This document shows, piece by piece, positions 56,535 through 64,000 of a stretch of 64,000 bases of DNA. The notes below the pieces were generated by a model that was given only the letters and a program-made list of their open reading frames with translations, had not been told where the DNA came from and made no database searches. Position numbers and translations under genes: made by a program. How positions within the stretch are numbered: the first letter of the stretch is position 1; the number at the start of each line of letters is the position of its first letter. This stretch comes from Chaenocephalus aceratus (Eukaryota; Chordata; Actinopteri; Perciformes; Channichthyidae): NCBI GenBank assembly GCA_023974075.1, contig CM043790.1:17375883-17439882 (forward strand), written 5' to 3'.

Positions 56535-56589
56535 GTTTCCTTGCGTCTAGTCCCTCCCACCAGGGAAGCATGGAGGGACGCAAGGAAAC
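56535..56589. repeat. Imperfect 55-bp inverted repeat (hairpin)
   Basis: GTTTCCTTGCGTC (56535-56547) and CCCTCC (56552-56557) pair with GGAGGGACGCAAGGAAAC (56572-56589), with a four-base bulge and a 14-base loop. It could be a short hairpin RNA, a miniature-transposon end pair or a binding site; the sequence does not decide. Confidence 0.85.
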
Positions 56590-57284
56590 CACGAGAAGCA
56601 GGGAAACGAGTTTTAAGAGCAATATGACGTCCTTTCCTCCGGAGCGTCACGTGAAACGACGTCCGTTTGTGATGAGGCCGCATAGCTGTTCGTCTGACAG
56701 CAGCTCTGTCCCCGTTATTTCCACACACACCCCCGCCTCTGTTAGTACACATTTACTGACACAAACATTTGTATCATCTGTTGTAGACCCCAATAAATAA
56801 AATAAAATAAGAACTCGTTCTCAAAAAAGATAAACGCCATTCTTAAAATGTATAAACGAACATTAGTTGGATTAATATTGATTAGAGTGCACAATAGAAA
56901 TAAAATAATTGAGAGAAGAAAAACAGATATGTTATCTATCAAAACCCAGTTAGACTAACATTCATTGGATTGCACACTGTTTGTTTGTGTGGATATGTAG
57001 CACATTAACATTGTAATAGCACTTAACGACTGACTGAATGGAAATGACAATAAATGAAAATGTAAAACGAAAAAAGCGATCATGAAAATGTTTCCAATAA
57101 ATGAATAAAATGTTTTTTGACCACTTTGTTGTTCAGATCACATATTTGTAACTAAATGAAACATTAATTGAAACAAAACACAGGTATAAACTGAGGAGTA
57201 ACTCCCGTGAGTTTCATGTATTTTCTTCACTCCGCTGGGAAACGGCTCTCATGTCAAGAAGCATGAGATCAGTGCATGCACTCC

Positions 57285-57455
57285 ATCGTCCAATCAGTGA
57301 GCGATACACAGTAAGGGGGCGGGGCGAGTATCTGAGGATTTCATCTGAGGATGGTCTGGTGGTTCCTCGGTTATCGCTCCTCCATTATCGCTCCTCCGGC
57401 AGAAATAAGAGCCATGGGACGGTACTCAAGATGGCGCAGACAAATCAACTTCCGG
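57285..57455 (+). promoter_or_regulatory. TATA-less promoter and possible first exon of an unidentified gene
   Basis: Motifs in order: CCAAT (57290-57294), GC box GGGGGCGGGGC (57315-57325), YY1-type AAGATGGCGC (57428-57437) and ETS site ACTTCCGG (57448-57455). This is a typical housekeeping-promoter set. The ATG inside the YY1 motif (57431) opens MAQTNQLP, ending at 57454 with donor GTGAGA in phase 0. No downstream exon was recognised in the remaining 6.5 kb, so the gene is unnamed. The exon may equally be non-coding. Confidence 0.4.
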
Positions 57456-57459
57456 TGAG

Positions 57460-58427
<968 letters not shown>

Positions 58428-58429
58428 TC

Positions 58430-61239
58430 AGCTGTAAAGCAAAACATCTTGTGAAAATACCAAGCTGTGTGTATTACGAAATGTAATGTACCATAAGGTC
58501 TTTGCTGCCAAGTACCATGAATGCACTGTTTCTGTCACCCACACAGCCTCAACATGTTTCAACACACACAAATAACACACACACTGAGCTCAATGAGAGA
58601 TATATGTGAGCTGGGGCCATGCCAAGAGGTGCAGTATGAAAGGGCCTATATATACGGCCAGGCTGGGCGACGCCAGAGTCTGTCTGTGGGTCCGTCTTTC
58701 ACATACAGCCCGGTCTATAGTGAGGGGAACTAATAACTGACCGTTATAGTTACTTCAGTGGGTCTGCCTCTCCGTCTGGCCATTTTAACCCTGATAATGA
58801 CATGGAATTCCTGCCATCTTTTTAAATGTAGGAACCAATGAAGAATGTACACCATACAATCACTAAGTACAGTTGTTGCCAAAGTCGCATATAAGTGTAA
58901 CATAACGGGCAGAATGGCAGTGATGTTGACTTTTTCTCAAATGTCACTTGGATGCCCCTAAAAGGCAAATGTTATGTCTTTGTGTTTCTGGCCTCTGCAT
59001 CCAATCAGTATTATCTTTCTATATCTAGACAGATTTGGTTTCTATCTAAATTCCAAGAAATTAAATGCAACCTTACCCATGCACCCGGTCTCACTCAGGC
59101 ATTTTGGAATGTAAAGCTAAGCGCCAGCAAAGGAAATCCATCTAATTTGTTGAAGGAAAAGTAGCACTTATTTTATTTTACAGTTATTTTGTTGCTACAG
59201 TGAAGACACTTAAATGATGCTGAAACCATTAGGAGTTATAAGTCTGCATGTTATTTACTGTTGGTCACCTGTTCCACCATTTCCTGAAATGTTATATAGA
59301 GCAAACAGTTAATCGTAACACAAATATGCATTCAAAGAAACCTGCACGGAGATTACTTTGAAAATTCCAAAAAAATAAAACAAAGTGGGCATTATATAGG
59401 ATGACTTGAGTTATTTTGACCTCAAAATATTTAGGTTTCTTTTTTATAATTTGTTGTCCTAAAAGTGAAAAGTATGTCTTCACTTTAATTACATTCCTGG
59501 TAGTCTGCAAAATACTTTAAAAACATTACTTATGTCTAAATGTTGCTTTTCTTCATGCCTAATTTGCATATAAAATCAAATATAACAACAAGCAAAGAGA
59601 ACATCAGTCATTTGTTTGAGATGTTCACCAGTCTGCACCTCTATCCTGGATACTTTTTGTTAGAGTACTGGTATTGTGAACTGCCGAGGTTGTTAGGACT
59701 ATGACGCCACCTACTGTCACCCAGAACTAATGCACCGTTGTGAAGTGAGCACACCAGCCTCCTCCCTTTCTCTCTCTGGGGCTGCTGTGCTAAGTGAGGC
59801 GTGCTGAGAGAGAGGAGCCGTCACTGATCTCCTGATGACTGGTATGCACTCTGGCATTGCTGGCATGCGAATAAAGGCTTTGCACCCGTGATGGGCGGGA
59901 GGAGGTGAGGATGGAAGATTAAAAAAAGAAAAAGATAAGAGATTAAGTGGCGCTGATGCATCGGCGACGTCCGGTACTGCTGCTATGTAAAATGTGGATG
60001 TCTTTGAAGGCATGTTATGAATGGAGGGAGAAAGAAGGAATGTAGCAGTAAGGAAACCACTAGGGCGAGTTGTGGAACACCTATAGGATATTTTGTGCAA
60101 ATGTTGCCTTCAATGAAAGAAAGAATACCTGGTGGAAACCTTACAAAAATGTAAGATGAGAGGTTGGGGCGGAGACACACATTCAATGCTTCTGTTGCAG
60201 TGAATGACAAATCATTATTGGAGTATCTGATTTATCCTTCACTTAAAAATATAAATAAAATACTCAAAGAAAAATTAAATACGTGCCTCCGCAGAGAGAA
60301 GAACAGAACCATTGATCTCTGTGTCTGCCTGTGGCTGGTGGTGGACTGGTATAGCTAGTGCAATAGGGTCATGTGATACTGCACTGGAAAGAGCCGACAG
60401 ACCCCGGTGCACCCTGGGTAGGCCTGCGAGTGCTGATTATGCAACAGGATCTGATTTCATGCCCATTGGATTGCTCTGGTTCTCTCACTTCCCCTGCCTG
60501 CTTCCTCTTCTTCAAAACACTTTTATCTACATTTCTCTTCATGCCACAAACTTTCTGCTATAGCTCTTTTTCTTTCAATGGTTCCCCGTCTCATCAACAA
60601 CACACAGAGCTACGCATGCTCTACCCTCTCCTGGAAAACAGTGCATTTATGAGGCCGGCTAAAATCAATATGATTGACCAAACAAAGTTACCTACTGTAA
60701 CTGCTGACAGGTATTCTTTTTCCCAGCAGCACTTCCCCGTCCACTCAAAAGTCATGTGAACTGGAGATGTGCTGCCCTCTTGTGATGAAAAATATGCTAC
60801 ACCCATATTCTGCTTACAGCACCCAATTCATTCTTCCTGCATCAAGCTAGAGTTGCAACACTGATAACGGCATGCATTTTAGATAAACAAGTCCTGAGCT
60901 GTGGCTTGTTTACTACCTGCTGGTGGTAATATTACCAGCCACGAGATGAAAGAAAACAGCCTGTCAAACTATTACAGTATCTGGATATAAGATTCAAGGA
61001 CATTTGAATAACTTTCATGGTCATCTTCATCTAATTTCCCAAAGCAATGTCCCCATTAGCTTCATCAAAACATAGGCTATCTTCCTTGGAAGCACAAAAC
61101 ATCACAATATCGTGACATTATATAGATTGTTTTATTCATTGTGAAATTGTGGCCGAATCAATAAAGATTTCTGTTTCAGGATTTACAGAGTTGAGGTTTA
61201 TAACAAGATTTGGTCTTTATAGAGGTTTTAGTAGTAGAT
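58430..61239. other. Non-coding stretch, nothing recognised
   Basis: No coding exon, RNA gene or transposon with recognisable ends. CTCF-like near matches lie at 59706-59717 and about 60769. Confidence 0.4.
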
Positions 61240-61247
61240 GTATTTTC

Positions 61248-62088
61248 TAGAGATGCACGATATTGGTTTTTTGAAACCGATACCGATAACTTCCTGCTTC
61301 TCAAGACCGATACCGATACCGATAATAATATAATATATATATATATTAAATGTGCCTGTAGGTTTTGCACACCTGGTGGTAAAAAAAAGACTAGTAGTGA
61401 GCAAATGACATGAGCATTACTACTATGAACAAAACAATGCCAAGAACAGTTTTGACTCTTCAAAGTGACCATATTTATTTTCCCAAACTTCTTGCCTTTT
61501 TCAAAAGCCTCGTCGATAGGTAAAAGCCCCGGTGCCTTTGCAGCTGGCTTTGGATTTGCCGCTAGTTTAGCAGCGCAGGCGTCTTCGGACGTACGCTGTT
61601 AACACACCATCGTAGCGATGGCGATGTTTCAGGTGACTAATCAGGTTGGAAGTATTATAGCTCGTTGCCTTTTTCCCTCCTCGTGGAACATCTGCATTGC
61701 ATCCGTTAATACAAATAGCAAGCGAACTATCCAACTCTGAAACTTTGAAATAGTCCCATACTACCGACGACATGTTTGTTTACTGTCCTGGCTTCACGGC
61801 CGCACACCATTTACGTCACAGCCAGGCATGAGTTAGGGAGCGCTGGATTTGTGAAGAACTCCCCTCTTCCTAAACCACTAATACCACAGTACTGGCAAAA
61901 CGGGAGGAGCTGAGTGAAAAACAAGCACCCCTCATCCCAATCCACCCACACCGCAGGATCTTTTTCTTTTTTTTTACCCAAAAATATATTTTATATTATC
62001 GGGGCTATTAATACTTTTATCGGGATGACGTCATAATTCCTAATATCGGACGGATAATTATCGGGCCGATAATTATCGTGCACCACTA
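61248..62088 (-). mobile_element. hAT element, 841 bp, with BED-finger fragment
   Basis: An exact 8-bp duplication GTATTTTC flanks it (61240-61247 and 62089-62096). The ends are TAGAGATGCACGATA and, reverse complemented, TAGTGGTGCACGATA, the (T/C)AG-GATGCAC-type terminus common in fish hAT elements. Both ends have repeated CCGATA/TATCGG subterminal motifs. The interior holds only the N-terminal BED zinc finger of a transposase. Confidence 0.88.
61567..61773 (-). pseudogene. BED-type zinc-finger fragment of a hAT transposase
   Basis: The minus-strand frame begins MSSVVWDYFKVSE and has the BED pattern: aromatic WDYF, then Cys-x2-Cys-like residues (ICINGCNADVPRGG; canonical C-x2-C is ICxxC), then NLISHLKHRH with the His pair. 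The extra Gly in INGC suggests a small change. BED fingers bind transposon ends. The rest of the transposase is deleted, so it cannot be active alone. Confidence 0.7.
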
Positions 62089-62096
62089 GTATTTTC

Positions 62097-64000
62097 ACTG
62101 CATTTCTTTCAGAAGTTTCAGATATTATTTTTGACAAACACTTTCAAGGGTTTTAGGACCTGTGGGAACTCAGTATGGTGACAGCAGTATTTACGAACAA
62201 GAACTGAAAATCAGCGTTGCAGAAATGGACGCGGAGAGATTGAATGAAAGTCAGTATTTGAATTAAGCTCTGGCCTGACAGCAGCAGCCTGTGACTGGCC
62301 TTTTAATCAAATCTCCTGGCTCGTGTGAAACGCCACAGAGAGCGTGTGTTGATCCCTTTAATCATGCTTTAATCATGATTAATGGAAACAGTTTTTGTAC
62401 ATTTCCTGGCCAAGCACATGGCATGACGTCTCACCAGTTTCCCCGAGGCCACTTCACTGTTGAATTAGCAAATGTAAAGTATGGCACAAAGGCTAATTAC
62501 CAGTATTCAGGCAGGCAGTGCAGCTGCACAGTCAGAGTGGGTATCACTGAAAGTGAAGGAGACAAACTGAGCAAGATGGAGGAGACCAAAGACAGAAAGA
62601 GACACGTGCAGCGGGGAAAGACGGCGCTCACGTTGCTTCTTTCTGATAAACCGGAGCGCAGAGTGACAGACGCCCAGCTGGGGCCTGCACGAGGAAGGCA
62701 GCGCTCACTTCCTGTGTTTGTGCATCTCACAGTTCTATTTGACTTCAGCGCTAAAGAGTGACGAAGACTTCCTGCTAGCTACTGCTTCAGACTCCCTAGA
62801 CAGGAGAGGCAGAACAATGAGGAGGATAGGAGAGCACGTTACAGTACAGGCTGGGGCAGACAGGGAGATAAAGGACTAACACACACACACACACACACGA
62901 GCCAAACCTGAGGCCATATACAAACAGAGCCACGGATACAGGTGAGGACACACGCCCAGTCTAAACAAGCAAATACATGCAGTCAGCAGATAACTGCTAA
63001 ACTGGCAAGTGAAACATGAAAAGGGGAAGCACAGAGGCAAACAAAAAACCCTGTGACCTCCAAAATGTGAGCGTCCTTCTTTCGCTGTGTCAGACTGCAC
63101 CAAACCTCACTTTAACAATATTAAAGCCAACACAGCAAGACTGAAATATGCTCCTCTTGAAAGAGTGCCTTCACCTCGCTGACATTCCATGCAACCCCCA
63201 GAGATTATGTGCAATGTCCCATCTGCGTGCAGTGCAGTGTATTTCTGCCCCCCCCCCCCCGGCCCTGAGCAACACATGAACTCATCAGAGCGGACCAAAA
63301 CCCCTGACCTACTGTTCTGCTGTGAGAGGAAACGGATGCGGGGACTTTCTCGTTCTCTCTCACTGGCACACCAAACTAACGTGAAAACTGACACATCATC
63401 TGAGGACAGAAACAGCCTACACAGCGGATATCCAGCACACGTCTGTAGCATATAGCCTCACCCAGAGGACATACATAGACCTTCAGTGTTTCTATATGCC
63501 GCAGTGTCAAATGCTGGCTTTTGAAGTGGAGTCAGGAAGCTCAGAATGACTCGGTTTGAATTTGAGAATAAAAAGGGGAATTCCACGTCTCGAGTTGACA
63601 GACATGAGCGTTTAACAAGCAGGTAAAGTCCAATAAAAGGAGCAACTGAGTGGAATTGGGTGAAATATAGGACCCTGGCATTTCACAAGTCAAAACATGA
63701 TTAATTTAAAACTAATGGAACTAATGATTAAAGAAAAAAGTTGGTCAGAAGTACAGTATACGCAAACATGTCTCCTGGTTTGTCTTAATGTCCGATAATA
63801 GGACAAATATTCCGTTATCATTTCCAACTGCCCAAAAAGGATCTATTTATATAGCGTATTTTCAATTAACAGTCGAAAACGCAAAAGCTATTAAGTTTAC
63901 TTTCAGATATTTCAAAAAATCTTCACGTTTCTAGAATCCAACTTAAACAATTAACCCATTGTCAAAATAGATGCATATTAATAGTTGCTGATTGAGATGC
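62097..64000. other. Non-coding end of window
   Basis: A short (AC)n lies at 62880-62898 and a poly-C run at 63249-63260. A 156-codon plus-strand open frame at 62291-62761 has no recognisable domain and is treated as chance. Nothing else is supported. Confidence 0.4.

Noticed and set aside
62291..62761. 156-codon open frame on the plus strand
   Set aside because: No recognisable motif and no flanking gene structure; probably chance.

Overview
The window is vertebrate nuclear DNA, almost certainly from a ray-finned (teleost) fish. Genes are split by GT-AG introns. Very long (CA)n/(GT)n microsatellites, fish-type L2 and Rex/CR1-like LINE tails, a tRNA-type SINE and several hAT elements fill the non-coding part. 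Three genes can be identified. Positions 1-15880 (+) hold the last 17 coding exons of a sulfonylurea-receptor gene (abcc8-like): the end of NBD1, the linker, TMD2 and all of NBD2. About 1.2 kb downstream on the same strand is an intact single-exon inward-rectifier gene of the Kir6.2 type (kcnj11-like, 17080-18246). Together they are the two subunits of the ATP-sensitive potassium channel, in the same tandem order as ABCC8-KCNJ11 and ABCC9-KCNJ8 in mammals. Convergent to them on the minus strand is mob2, a co-regulator of NDR kinases. Its last four exons lie at 27310-21571 and a first coding exon at 35217-35102, next to a CRE/CCAAT/GC-box promoter. A second possible first exon lies at 54277-54240.

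Layout: 1-15.9 kb is abcc8, with introns holding a SINE, a hAT element nested in another hAT element, a DNA-transposon remnant and many GT-rich arrays. 16-18.2 kb is kcnj11. 18.4-19.35 kb is an L2 tail interrupted by a second LINE. About 20.1-35.3 kb is the core of mob2. 35.4-54.2 kb has no recognised gene; it holds a 5'-truncated LINE (40.9-42.0 kb), simple repeats and scattered motif matches, and is mob2 intron if the distal first exon is real. 54.2-57.5 kb has two promoter-like regions, including a possible unidentified plus-strand first exon at 57.4 kb. 57.5-64 kb has no recognisable coding exon, a 240-bp (AC)n array and a hAT element with a BED-finger fragment.

One property of this sequence affects all gene models. 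Many abcc8 and mob2 exons, otherwise highly conserved, carry isolated 1-2 base indels, mostly deletions in short runs. They hit two unrelated genes, which suggests residual assembly error rather than two pseudogenes, although kcnj11 (1167 bp) is clean. I found no convincing new gene system. The points most worth checking are the indel pattern, GT arrays that form splice sites, upstream ATGs in the kcnj11 leader, the nested transposons, and the two candidate distal first exons.
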